A stretch of DNA of 12,189 nt. Source: Trichomonas tenax. Taxonomy: Eukaryota; Parabasalia; Trichomonadida; Trichomonadidae. Numbering within the stretch: the first letter of the stretch is position 1; each line of letters starts with the position of its first letter. Below, piece by piece: positions 1 through 8,305 of the stretch. Below the pieces are notes generated by a model. That model made no database searches, was not told where the DNA came from, and worked only from the letters and a program-made list of their open reading frames with translations. The translations under genes were made by a program, and so were the position numbers. The stretch covers positions 1 through 12,189 of the forward strand of contig JALKBU010001354.1 of assembly GCA_023091735.1 (NCBI GenBank), given 5' to 3'.

Positions 1-1
1 T

Positions 2-577
2 GATGATGTAATAATTAAGCAGGTATTGGGAACAGATGCACCTTCAACTAATCCTGAAACTAGTGTTTGGAATTTATTAAAAACATTCAATAGGGAAATA
101 ATGAATTTAAAGAAGGATGTATTAAATAACAAATATGAATTATTAATGACAATTTATCCTGTTGGTTCAATTTACACATCAATGAATAATGTAAATCCTG
201 CTCAAATATTTGGTTTCGGTGAATGGGAGCCAATAGTTGATCGTTTCTTATATTGTGCTAATTCATCAAGAGAAACAGGAGGAAGTAAAAAGATTTCAGT
301 AAATAACTTACCTACACACAATCATGACTTTTCGGGTACAACATCAATGGCAGGAGCTCATACTCATTTAATCAGTAATAGAGGTTATTACGGATGTGGT
401 AACGGAGGAAAAGAAACAATTTCGCGTTATGATATTTCATCAGATCCCAGAGAATACAACACGGGTTTAATCATTGATCATGCAGGAAGTCACATTCATT
501 CAGTTTACGGAAACACTGCTGACACTGGTTCAGGTACTGATTACATGCCTCAATACATTACTGTTTACACGTGGTAA
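2..577 (+). CDS. Phage-type tail-collar / baseplate-like protein, 3' part (5' end outside window)
   Basis: The frame is open from the first bases of the window, so this is the C-terminal 191 residues of a longer protein; the TTG at 26 is only an internal codon. Visible signatures are YPVGSIY (residues 52-58), a FGxGEWEPIxDRFL stretch, a GG-rich turn, LPTHNH (103-108), HTH and HIH pairs, and the C-terminus MPQYITVYTW. This order matches phage tail-collar / T4 gp10 C-terminal-like domains, in which His clusters often bind metal in trimeric receptor-binding fibres. Function here is inferred: a surface or virion attachment protein. Homologous ORFs are, to my knowledge, carried by Maverick-like elements and large DNA viruses, and a polymerase remnant of that kind lies 0.8 kb downstream. 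TAAA at 575-578 overlaps the stop and could be the polyadenylation signal. The frame is intact, so the gene may be functional. Confidence 0.8.
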   Translation, partial: DDVIIKQVLGTDAPSTNPETSVWNLLKTFNREIMNLKKDVLNNKYELLMTIYPVGSIYTSMNNVNPAQIFGFGEWEPIVDRFLYCANSSRETGGSKKISVNNLPTHNHDFSGTTSMAGAHTHLISNRGYYGCGNGGKETISRYDISSDPREYNTGLIIDHAGSHIHSVYGNTADTGSGTDYMPQYITVYTW

Positions 578-587
578 AGGGTTTATT

Positions 588-820
588 AAAACTGAATAAA
601 TTTTCTCTCATAACCACTAAAATTATTTTTCAAAATTTCCTTACCCCCAAATCCTTTCGCTTTCTTTTTTTAGTTAGTTAGTTAGTCATAAATTATTTTT
701 AAACCCAAATAAATTTTCTCTCATAACCACTAAAATTATTTTTTAAAATTTCTGACTTCATAAATTCCTTTCGCTTTCTTTTCTTAGTTAGTTAGTCATA
801 AATTATTTTTAAAACTGATT
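588..820. repeat. Two tandem copies of a 113-bp AT-rich repeat
   Basis: Copy 1 covers about 595-707 and copy 2 about 708-820. Both read AATAAATTTTCTCTCATAAC, then CCTTTCGCTTTCTTTT, then a run of TTAG units (three in copy 1, two in copy 2), then TCATAAATTATTTTTAAA. Copies differ by a few substitutions and by the TTAG count. No coding potential is seen. The head AAAACTGAATAAATTTT just after the tail-collar stop recurs at the start of the next repeat family, so the two blocks share ancestry. Confidence 0.9.
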
Positions 821-1380
821 TCATTTTATAAAGTCAGGAATTCCAAAATTAATTTTAACGTTAATTTGTAAGAAATTCAAAAATTTATTTTTTATATGGG
901 TGGCACCTAACTTGTAAAACTAACTCTATCGTAAATATTTGTATTAATAAATTATTACTTTCGTAATTTGTGAGTTCGGGAATTATTTAAAAAGATGTTT
1001 GCAGAACTCGAGTTATTTTTTTCAAAACTGAATAAATTTTATAAAGTCAGGAATTCCAAAATCAAAATTAACGTTAATTTTGTAGAAATTCAAAAATAAA
1101 TTTTTTATATAGGGGGTAACACTAACTTGTAAAATTAATTTTGTCGTAAATATATTTAAAAAGATGTTCGGAGAAGCCACGGCGCAGTCGTGGATTATTT
1201 TCAAAACTGAATAAATTTTATAAAGTCAGGAATTCCAAAATCAAAATTAACGTTAATTTTGTAGAAATTCAAAAATTTATTTTTTATATGGGGGGAACAC
1301 TAACTTGTAAAACTAATTTTGTCGTAAATATATTTAAAAAGATGTTCGGAGAAGCCACGGCGCAGTCGTGGATTCTGCGA
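821..1380. repeat. Three tandem copies of a ~180-200 bp repeat
   Basis: Copies start at AAAACTGA at 821, 1024 and 1203, giving periods of 203 and 179. Each carries TTTTATAAAGTCAGGAATTC, an ACGTTAATTT block, a T-rich block ending in TATATRGGGG, CACTAACTTGTAAAA, and (TATATTTAAAAAGATGTT). Copies 2 and 3 are nearly identical and end in a GC-rich half palindrome (CCACGGCGCAGTCGTGG). Copy 1 is diverged, lacks the GC-rich tail and has about 25 extra bases. Copy 3 runs directly into the polymerase remnant, so the array lies between two virus-like genes. Only short shadow frames occur here. Confidence 0.9.
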
Positions 1381-1385
1381 ACATC
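1341..1385. repeat. 45-bp GC-rich near-perfect palindrome
   Basis: The left arm is GATGTTCG-g-AGAA-g-CCACG, the spacer GCGCAGT, and the right arm CGTGG-a-TTCT-g-CGAACATC: 17 paired positions with two single mismatches. Only the third repeat copy has the whole hairpin. In copy 2 (1163-1197) the right arm stops after GTGGATT, so only the inner CCACG/CGTGG stem remains. The palindrome marks the junction between repeats and polymerase remnant. Its role is unknown; it could be a mobile hairpin of the same kind as those at 1811 and 2074. Confidence 0.85.
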
Positions 1386-1810
1386 TATTTACTAACTCAT
1401 CAACAGTTAAAACAGATTCCAAAACATTCACTAAAAACTTTTGTTTAGTCTCATCTGATTCATTCATTGCTGATTGGATTGAGTAATTATTTGATGTTGC
1501 TGCGGAAGTTTCAGAAGCAAATATTAAACAATACTCTTCATTAAGAAGTAATGAGCAATTAAATGAATTATTAAATGAAGAATTTAATACTGTCAATGTT
1601 ATAGGTTTCAACTCTGGAAAATTTGATTTAAACCTCATCCTTCGTGATTTAAACACAGCAAAATGAAAAATAAAATCTCTCCTTGGTTTCTCATCACAAT
1701 TTAAACAAGTAATGGTTAAAAACATGACAACCCTTATAGTTTAAGATTTATTGATATCAGGAATTATATAGCTGGTGGAACATTAGACCAATTCACTCAA
1801 GATTTCGGTT

Positions 1811-1894
1811 CATCAGAGAATTCGGGACTTTGTCCCTCAAGCACAAAGTGCGTTCGGCTTCGCGGTAAAGGTCCCACGAACTCCGGCTCTGATG
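1811..1894. repeat. 84-bp GC-rich palindromic insert inside the polymerase frame
   Basis: It is bounded by perfect 8-bp inverted repeats, CATCAGAG (1811) and CTCTGATG (1887). Inside are GGGAC-TTT-GTCCC (1824-1836) and GCAC-AAA-GTGC (1841-1851), then a G/C-rich tail with a second GGTCCC. The length is 28 codons exactly and the polymerase frame stays open across it, adding a Ser/Gly/Cys/Arg-rich peptide between DFGSSE and PQRQKAFF. Composition differs sharply from the AT-rich flanks. It resembles in principle the palindromic inserts known in Rickettsia genes and double-hairpin elements of fungal mitochondria; relation to either is not claimed. Confidence 0.75.
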
Positions 1895-2073
1895 TGCCTC
1901 AACGCCAAAAAGCATTCTTCCCGTATCAATTCATCACATTGGAGAACTTGGAAACTGAATTATTCAAAACTGAACCATTCACTCAAGAGTCATTTTATTC
2001 AGCACTTACAAAAGAAATAATATCATATTCTGATTATCAAATATATCTTTCTGATTATGCAAACTTGAAAAAA

Positions 2074-2101
2074 GGACCTTTGGGTCCAGGCTCAAAGAGC
2101 C
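2074..2101. repeat. 28-bp double-hairpin insert in the polymerase frame
   Basis: Two adjacent perfect hairpins are seen, GGACC-TTTG-GGTCC (2074-2087) and GGCTC-AAA-GAGCC (2089-2101). They have the same layout as the first part of the insert at 1811: a stem with a TTT-type loop followed by a stem with an AAA loop. The frame remains open and encodes GPLGPGSKSPR, a low-complexity peptide unlike the surrounding polymerase sequence. Confidence 0.75.
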
Positions 2102-2196
2102 CTCGCCTTGATTACTTCATTCATTATTGTATATCAGTAATACTAAACTTTAAACCAACCAAATCTTTTGATGTTAAAATAAATGAATTCTTGTGA

Positions 2197-3159
2197 ACAG
2201 TTTCACAATCTAATTACCACATTCAATTTGCAAACTTGTGGAAATGTAAAATGAAATAATTTAGGTTGTCGGAAATATTGACTTAAAACCTTCAAAAATG
2301 GGGTCATAAGTGGTTTTGCAAATTTTGGCAACCAACCCCCTACATATACTACTGAGATTTTAATTTTCGGCCTAAAATGTGAAAACTTCATAATAATCGA
2401 TAATTTTATATGACATGTATGATATATTTACTAAAAGCACAGTAAAATAGTTTTTTAAAAGCCAAATAACCTTGAAATGTAAAGTGCCAGAATGACAAAT
2501 GTCGAAACCATTCAAAATAGGGCAAACGCGTAAAATCAACACACGTTTAAAATTTTTTATCGTCCAAAAATTTTTATGGAACTTTCGCACAAGTTACCCC
2601 AAAGACTCATCTTCTGATAAAGAATTTGAGTTCCATGCAACTCTGCAAGCACCTGCATATGGTACGTGGATGCTTATGCAGGAAACGCAAGGGTCAGAGA
2701 AGTTACTATCCGTATTTGCTCTTGACTAAGTAGTCAAACACGATAATCACGACGTAAAGCTTAGGCAGTGCATGTAGCAGAAGCCTTGGATAGCTGTCAG
2801 CACTTGAGAATACACGCTACACGATCTTGCCAACTTCGATACAAATTAGGATGAACCAACCGAAGTCATGCATCTACAAGAGCATTGTTTCCGAATGCAA
2901 TGCTGAAACGCAGCTCAACCTTCGCCATATTGGTACAAGTAAGGTAAATTCGGTTTGTCAATGCTAGGACAACCAAAAAACAGCACCAAATGCAAAAAGA
3001 GTGAATAGCAGTAACATGCAATTCATGTATATTGTACTTGCTGAATAATATACAACTTTATAACATATTGAAATTAAAAATTTAAACTTAGACTTTATTT
3101 CATTATATTGGTTTTAGAATGATGTATACAGATCACAGGTAGAGTTTGGGGGCTTAATT
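2197..3159. other. Intergenic stretch with a GC-richer island of unknown origin
   Basis: No convincing gene is seen. 2200-2580 is AT-rich and unstructured. From about 2585 to 2960 the composition becomes clearly less AT-rich, with many GC-containing codon-like words, yet no frame is open for long: the best + frame ends at 2729 (76 codons) and the - strand has a frame broken by about five stops. A hairpin AGCATTG/CAATGCT lies at about 2880-2905. From 2980 to 3150 it is AT-rich again and leads into the promoter of the next gene. The island may be a decayed gene or transposon piece, or a structured RNA locus; nothing recognisable supports either. Confidence 0.5.
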
Positions 3160-3210
3160 ATGCTTCTAAGGAGGTGTTTACCCCCTTTTTACCCGCGTTT
3201 GCCCCTTTTT

Positions 3211-3220
3211 TCACTCATTA
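3211..3220 (+). promoter_or_regulatory. Trichomonad-type initiator (Inr) of the HEAT-repeat gene
   Basis: TCACTCATTA contains two overlapping fits to the trichomonad Inr TCA(+1)Y(T/A). With the second, transcription would start at A3217, leaving a 9-base leader before ATG 3226. A C/T-rich tract precedes it. Such very short leaders are typical of trichomonad mRNAs and decide the start codon. Confidence 0.7.
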
Positions 3221-3225
3221 TATTT

Positions 3226-5904
3226 ATGAATTTTTCTCCGGAACAATTCTTGGAATTGGTTGCAAGTGCTAATGACAGCACTAACCCAAGTCAGGAAGCG
3301 CTGAATATCCTGCAACAATTTCGATTCCAGGACCCAAAATTATTTTTAATGAGTTCAATTTCTTTGTTAAATCCGAATTTAAATAGAATGATCTTTATTT
3401 TAGGACTCACTCAGGTTAAATCAATACTTGAAGGATCAAAACTCGACACATTCGCAAAAACTTTCGAATTTTGGCGCAATTTTAACGATAATTACCAACA
3501 AGATGAAGCACTGAAGTCAGCATTGATACGTTTGTTATTGAATACAAATATCAATTTCGATCAAAACATAATGAATTACGTTTCAATTTTATTGGCCAAG
3601 TTAATCGCTTATGATTTAACATTTTTACATACATCAAATTATTTCTTTACAGTAACAGACCTATTATTTGTCGAAAATTCAGATTTAAACTCAAAACTCG
3701 TGATTTTGAATTCATTATCTGAATTATTTGGCCGAAAAATGCTAAATTCACTTACGACAATAGTTGACAGAGCAAAAATAGTGGCAGTTATACTAAAATT
3801 GTTCGGTGTTTATTTAAGCATTCCCGATTCATTTGAATATATCTTTAATCTCATTGAAAATATTTGCATTAGAATGTTTAACAGAACAATATGGGCTAAC
3901 AGCGAGTTTATTACAATTTGCATCAACTATTTCGATCAAGTAACGAATGAATCGAACGCAGATTTAATTAAATCGATGTTTTCGGCTTTGGCTGCATTTG
4001 TTAAAGCCAATTATAACACCATCAGTAGGAATGAAGAAATGCTCTATCATATCTTTGAATTCGCAGGAAATCATCTTGCATCACAAAATCCGTACTCAGT
4101 TAAGCAATCAATGAGATTTTTAAGGAAAGTTGCGAAATATGAGAACAATATTCTTTATACATCCGTGCAAATCCCAGAAGAATTCATTATTTCAAAAATT
4201 GGAGCTTCTTTTGCTTCTTTTATAATACAGAATTTAAATGGACTTTCAGATTTAGACAAAGACATCGAATTCAACAGCGAAAATGATATAAGCATTGCCA
4301 CAGAGTCATATCAGACATTGCATTACTTTGGATTGGTTGATTCATCTATTATCAATGATCAAATCGATGGATTTATGGAATTATTAAATACCGATGATTG
4401 GAGAATTGCTTGCGCAGGATTAATGGGGATCTCAGTTGTTTTCTCTTCTAAGTGTGAGAGAGCTGATGAAATATTCATAGATTTAATGATGCCTGATGCA
4501 AATGGGCAATTCGTGATGATGAATTTCATGAATTCAGATATGATTCGCATGAGATCTATTGCAACTGACTTAATCAAAAAAGCAATAAAATGCTGCTCCC
4601 AGACAGTTTTAGAGAGACAGGATGCCGTGGATGTAATCAGAACACTCATTATTCAAGGTTTAAGCAGCACTCCTGGATTAATGAGAAGTTGTTTGAGTTT
4701 GATGAAATCTTTTTGCAGATTATATCATTCATATCAAATGGTGAATACAAATAAAGTCGTTGAAATGTTCCCTCCTGTGTCAGAGATTGTTCTTCACCTT
4801 CTTATTGATAATGCTGAAGATTTCATTGTTATCAAAGAAATTAAAACCGCTTATATTGATATGATTATTGCACTTCCTAAAAAGATTGCTTCAGACAAAA
4901 TGGAAGTATGTTTCGCATTCATACAGCTGTTAAACAGTTTACCAGAGGATGCTCCTGATTATATCAAAGCGACAGTCATTGAAATCATCGGATTTTTAAT
5001 TTACAGGAACGAAATTCCAATCGAAAATGCAGAACAATTATGGGATTTAATTTTTAGATATTTCACTGAAACAGAAGAAAATGAAGAGTGGGTAATATCA
5101 GATCTCAAAAATATGGCTTTGTTCACACTCGAAATACTGCTTAAATCATGTAAAAACACGTTCGAGAGATCCATAAGTCAAACGAAACTTGGCGAATTTC
5201 CACTTCAATTGTTGAGTTTCATTCCTCACGATGTCTCTGCAACAGGCTTTAATTATGCTTTCTTCTTCATTGAATCCGTCTTCAAGTACGCGCGTTCCAT
5301 ATATAAGCAGTATTCGAGCACTTTCATAGAGAATCTTCTTGATTTAGCAAATGTTTGTTTCGATCAACCAGTTTTTCCGGCAATATTAATGTCTCTTTCT
5401 GGTGTTATTTCTGCCGATCCAGCAACAGCATTTGGTTATTATGAGGCCCTTATTTCTATTCCTTGCCGCGTGAGAGAGGTCAGCTTCGATGAGAATGATA
5501 AAGCCAGTGTTAGAAACATTAGAGACACAATGTGTCAATTGCTGAAATTTAATGGAGCTTTAATTAACATTTTGGTTGATGCTGCTGATGAACAGCCGGA
5601 TGAAGAAATAGCGAAAGAAATAACGAAAAGAAACGAAGTCTTGTTTTACCCAACAATTGCCATACCGATTGATTTCATGAACTTTAATATGGCAAACGCT
5701 GTTTTGGAGTTCGTCACATTGCTTAATGGAAAGCTGAAGATCGATACAGAGAGAAACAGACTTCCAAAACGTGTTATTGTTGCAAATATGAACAAAAAGA
5801 ACGTTTTATCAACTCTAAAGTGGCTCAAAAACTACTGCCAAAACGATTCTTACATCGCTCAACAAGCAGACATCGCAACTAAGGAAATAATATATATGAA
5901 TTGA
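3226..5904 (+). CDS. Importin-beta/exportin-like HEAT-repeat protein (892 aa)
   Basis: The protein is almost wholly alpha-helical, with repeated amphipathic helix pairs over its full length and no signal peptide or clear membrane span. The N-terminus (FSPEQFLELVASAND...QEALNILQQFRFQDPKLFL...) has the spacing of the importin-beta N-terminal domain: helix, 'Q/E-A-x3-L' helix, 'P-x-LF' helix, followed by LLAKLIAYDL, reminiscent of exportin-7/-4-like proteins. Length matches karyopherins (about 850-1100 aa). Likely role is Ran-dependent nuclear transport; cargo is unknown and the family call rests on pattern only. An ATG at 3160 would add 22 residues, but the Inr at 3211-3220 lies downstream of it, so 3226 is preferred. 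The last residues are IATKEIIYMN. A UAAA lies about 35 bases past the stop (5939). Alternative: another ARM/HEAT scaffold. Confidence 0.7.
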   Translation: MNFSPEQFLELVASANDSTNPSQEALNILQQFRFQDPKLFLMSSISLLNPNLNRMIFILGLTQVKSILEGSKLDTFAKTFEFWRNFNDNYQQDEALKSALIRLLLNTNINFDQNIMNYVSILLAKLIAYDLTFLHTSNYFFTVTDLLFVENSDLNSKLVILNSLSELFGRKMLNSLTTIVDRAKIVAVILKLFGVYLSIPDSFEYIFNLIENICIRMFNRTIWANSEFITICINYFDQVTNESNADLIKSMFSALAAFVKANYNTISRNEEMLYHIFEFAGNHLASQNPYSVKQSMRFLRKVAKYENNILYTSVQIPEEFIISKIGASFASFIIQNLNGLSDLDKDIEFNSENDISIATESYQTLHYFGLVDSSIINDQIDGFMELLNTDDWRIACAGLMGISVVFSSKCERADEIFIDLMMPDANGQFVMMNFMNSDMIRMRSIATDLIKKAIKCCSQTVLERQDAVDVIRTLIIQGLSSTPGLMRSCLSLMKSFCRLYHSYQMVNTNKVVEMFPPVSEIVLHLLIDNAEDFIVIKEIKTAYIDMIIALPKKIASDKMEVCFAFIQLLNSLPEDAPDYIKATVIEIIGFLIYRNEIPIENAEQLWDLIFRYFTETEENEEWVISDLKNMALFTLEILLKSCKNTFERSISQTKLGEFPLQLLSFIPHDVSATGFNYAFFFIESVFKYARSIYKQYSSTFIENLLDLANVCFDQPVFPAILMSLSGVISADPATAFGYYEALISIPCRVREVSFDENDKASVRNIRDTMCQLLKFNGALINILVDAADEQPDEEIAKEITKRNEVLFYPTIAIPIDFMNFNMANAVLEFVTLLNGKLKIDTERNRLPKRVIVANMNKKNVLSTLKWLKNYCQNDSYIAQQADIATKEIIYMN

Positions 5905-6318
5905 ATAACTCTACACATTGTTTGATATATAATTATAATAAAATTATCATTATAAGATAGACTTATACCTGTCTCATCAAAGTTTAATATGATTATTAAT
6001 AACAATACTTCTTTTTTCATTATTTGAATCATTTTAATTTTCAAAATTTAACGCGGTTAAAAATTCATTTATAACTCATTATATAGGAAGTTTTAGATCA
6101 TTTAAATCTCATAGATTATTAGACAATTAGTGATACTATCTATACATTGTATTATATTTAAGTTATCGAATATATTATCTAAAATATGCAATGAAAAAAG
6201 AAAATTTTGATTTCCGCAAATGAAAAATTATGATTTTCAAAATCATCAAAATTAGATAGAAGAGAGCTAGTTATATGAAAGAATGGTGTAGTTGGTGATA
6301 ATAATACAAACAATATTT
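5905..6318. other. AT-rich spacer between convergent genes
   Basis: It contains only the two 3' ends. An inverted repeat TTATAAT/ATTATAA with a short loop sits at about 5933-5955 close to the UAAA of the upstream gene. Nothing else is seen. Confidence 0.6.
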
Positions 6319-7515
6319 TTATTTTCCAAATGCTGCCTTTGCTCGTGCTCTTTTAACTTTCATTTTTGTTAAATTCCTTTTAATAGTTCTCATTTCCTGA
6401 TCATCAATTTCTCGCTTATTGAGCTTCGTTAGTGCTCTCTTTGGTTCTGTGTCGTTCCTGCGCTGTATATCTGTGAGAGAAGGAAGTTTTAACATCTCTA
6501 TTTGAAGCTTCTTTTCGAGCGATGCAATATAAGGAATCAACATCGCTTGTTCTTCTTCTAATTCGTTTATCTGCCTTTCGAGGTCTTTGTTGTGCTTTAT
6601 TGTTGCTTCCAGCTTTCTCTTCTGCTCCTCACGTTGATCAGCGATGTACAAACGCATGTTTTTATTTGTTTTCGTCGCGAATTTAATCGTTTTTGTGTTG
6701 ACGTTCTCTTTAAATTTCTGGATTGTTAACTTAGCACGTTCTATCTCACTCTGTGTGTGGATGAGTTCTTTTCGTGTTAGATCGTGCTGTGTCTTTTCAT
6801 TTTCGTAGTATTTCGACAATCTTTGATATTCTTCTTGAAGCTCTTGAAACTCATTTAACATGTCTTTGTGGCGCTTTTTAATTGGCAAATTGATAGTCCT
6901 TATCAACTCCATATTTGATTGCACTCTGTTGTCAATGTTAGCGTTCGTTTCATTGATTTTGTTTTTAATCTTATGTATTGTATCTTTCGCTTCCTGTATT
7001 GTTTGTTCTGACTGAGCAACTTGTTCATTTTGGGTCCTCTGGAGTGTTTCTGCATAGATTTGAAGCGATTTTTTCTCTTTTTGAGTGATTTCAATAATTC
7101 GTTTTAAAATATTATTTTCTTTTTGTATCTGAATCCGCTGTAGAATGACTTGCTTCGTCTTTTCATTCATTTTGTCTATGGAGTCGCTGATCTCAATCGC
7201 TTTCTTTTCGAAAGACTCTTCGAAATTTTTGGGAACGCTTTCGTATTCTTTGATCAAATACGTCAGACCCTTTCGGAGGATCGTTACTGACTCGTTGTGT
7301 GGCATTTTTTCGATATTCTTCCGTTGATCATTCGTCAAAAAAGTCGCTCCTGTTGATTCTTCGAGCTCGAGGATCAATTGTCGCAATCCGTGACTGCAGT
7401 CCTTGAATTTTTTCACTTGGTTCTCGAGATTGGTGAGATTTCTAGGTCCTGGCTGCTTTGTACGCGGAGAACGCTTTTGTGAGACGTGCAAATTCTCGCT
7501 GTAAGTATTCTCCAT
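6319..7515 (-). CDS. Coiled-coil protein of unknown function (398 aa)
   Basis: I do not recognise a family. The first 30 residues are basic and Ser/Pro-rich (SQKRSPRTKQPGPRN). A short globular-looking segment (about 30-80, with LRQLILELEEST and LTYLIKEYES) follows. From about 90 to 345 the sequence is a charged K/E/Q-rich coiled coil with heptad-like spacing, interrupted by INLPIKKRH near residue 208. The tail is strongly basic (MKVKRARAKAAFGK). No ATPase, motor or membrane motif is visible. This suits a filament, basal-body or cytoskeletal scaffold, which a flagellated trichomonad has in large numbers; this is inference. The ATG at 7515 is supported by an Inr at 7520-7524 giving a 7-base leader. 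The stop TAA is part of a TAAA, the usual trichomonad polyadenylation signal. Confidence 0.85.
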   Translation of the reverse strand: MENTYSENLHVSQKRSPRTKQPGPRNLTNLENQVKKFKDCSHGLRQLILELEESTGATFLTNDQRKNIEKMPHNESVTILRKGLTYLIKEYESVPKNFEESFEKKAIEISDSIDKMNEKTKQVILQRIQIQKENNILKRIIEITQKEKKSLQIYAETLQRTQNEQVAQSEQTIQEAKDTIHKIKNKINETNANIDNRVQSNMELIRTINLPIKKRHKDMLNEFQELQEEYQRLSKYYENEKTQHDLTRKELIHTQSEIERAKLTIQKFKENVNTKTIKFATKTNKNMRLYIADQREEQKRKLEATIKHNKDLERQINELEEEQAMLIPYIASLEKKLQIEMLKLPSLTDIQRRNDTEPKRALTKLNKREIDDQEMRTIKRNLTKMKVKRARAKAAFGK

Positions 7516-7519
7516 TTTT

Positions 7520-7524
7520 TATGA
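7520..7524 (-). promoter_or_regulatory. Trichomonad-type initiator (Inr) of the coiled-coil gene
   Basis: The - strand reads TCATA followed by four A and then ATG. It fits TCA(+1)Y(T/A) with +1 opposite T7522, seven bases before the start codon. Confidence 0.65.
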
Positions 7525-8305
7525 CATGTAAACAAAAAAGCAAAAAAATGGGAGTGTTAGTTTTTTTAGGGTAAGTATGGGCCCTTCTTTAACACAATGC
7601 CTACGTCTAGCAAAAGGACATAAATAACGTCAACCATTAGTTTTCTAGAGCATCTGCAAACTTTTAAGCTAAGACCGTAACTTGTTTGATTTCATCGAGA
7701 ATACCCTATTTTTCCTACATCTGGACTAAAAAAATAGGTAAATTTTCGAATCTATACAATATAACTATAGTGGAAGACTTTATTTTGTGGATATCGATAG
7801 AGAACTACCATAAGAAACATCAGCATGAATATGAGGTGAATTTGAAGTGTTGAATGAAATTGATGAGAATATTAAAATTTGAAATATAGTCCAGGGTTGG
7901 GGGTGGAATCTACAGTATGATGTTAGTATGTTTGAAATGGTAGAAAGCTTATATCAATTGTATTGAAACAAATTGAGTCTGAATCAAGATCCTAATGATG
8001 TGTTTAGATAGATTAATTAAACGATATGATTGTATTGTGCATTGCTAATATCTAGGGAATATGTACAGACTAATTAAAGAGCATATATGAAGAGTTTTGA
8101 AACGTATTGTTGTGTTATTTACATATGATGGTGTGAACATTCTTATACATAACTTGCTAATGAGTATTTCATATATTTGATGAAAGTATAATGAAATTTA
8201 ATTTCCGTTCACTTCATATATATTTGGAAATAGATGTAAATCTGTTTGAGGGTTTCTCACAAAAAAATGAAATTTTTGAGGTTAAAAATTTTGATATTTA
8301 AATAT
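7525..8305. other. Non-coding AT-rich stretch
   Basis: No frame of note is seen on either strand. An inverted repeat CCTATTTTT (7705-7713) / AAAAATAGG (7730-7738) with a 16-base loop is present. 7780-8170 is purine- and TG-rich on +, but all frames contain stops at about chance density. A perfect 14-bp palindrome GATATTTAAATATC (8293-8306) overlaps the end of the small ORF on -. Confidence 0.55.

Larger units (their letters stand above)
1382..2196 (+). pseudogene. Protein-primed family B DNA polymerase, decayed exonuclease-region fragment (Maverick/Polinton type)
   Basis: A conceptual reading in frame 2 from 1382 gives FIADWIE, a TAA at 1484, EANIKQYSS, and GFNSGKFDLNLI (1604-1639), which matches the Exo II motif (NxxxFD) of polymerase B 3'-5' exonucleases. 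A TGA follows at 1664. Between about 1720 and 1745 the frame shifts to frame 1, giving LRFIDIRNYIAGGTLDQF, then KAFFPYQF, TEPFTQESFYSALTKE and ISYSDYQIYLSDYA, with a stop at 2194-2196. The FFPYxF...FYSxL order is typical of protein-primed polymerases of Mavericks and linear plasmids. No Exo III Tyr-x3-Asp is found; the nearest string is YCISV at 2125-2139. Exo I and the whole polymerase domain (KxxxNSxYG, DTD) are absent. At least two stops and one frameshift make it non-functional. Two GC-rich hairpin inserts lie inside it in frame. Confidence 0.78.

Noticed and set aside
1..577. Bacteriophage or prophage origin for the whole window
   Set aside because: Only the tail-collar gene looks phage-like; Myb, Inr and UAAA signals, and the absence of ribosome-binding sites and operons, indicate a eukaryotic protist.
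588..1380. CRISPR array
   Set aside because: Units are contiguous AT-rich tandem repeats without short conserved repeats separated by unique spacers.
1300..1725. 141-codon frame on - strand
   Set aside because: It is the antisense shadow of the polymerase remnant and the repeat array; the + strand carries the recognisable exonuclease motif.
2372..2590. 72-codon frame on - and 76-codon frame on + around 2499-2729
   Set aside because: Overlapping opposite short frames with no motif, initiator or poly(A) context.
4359..4649. 96-codon - strand frame inside the HEAT-repeat gene
   Set aside because: Shadow of the long, well-supported + gene.
5933..5955. Rho-independent-type terminator after the HEAT-repeat gene
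   Set aside because: A weak all-AT inverted repeat in an AT-rich spacer; this mechanism does not apply to a eukaryotic mRNA gene.
7780..8170. Possible decayed coding region in purine/TG-rich stretch
   Set aside because: Stops occur at about chance density in every frame and no family motif is visible.
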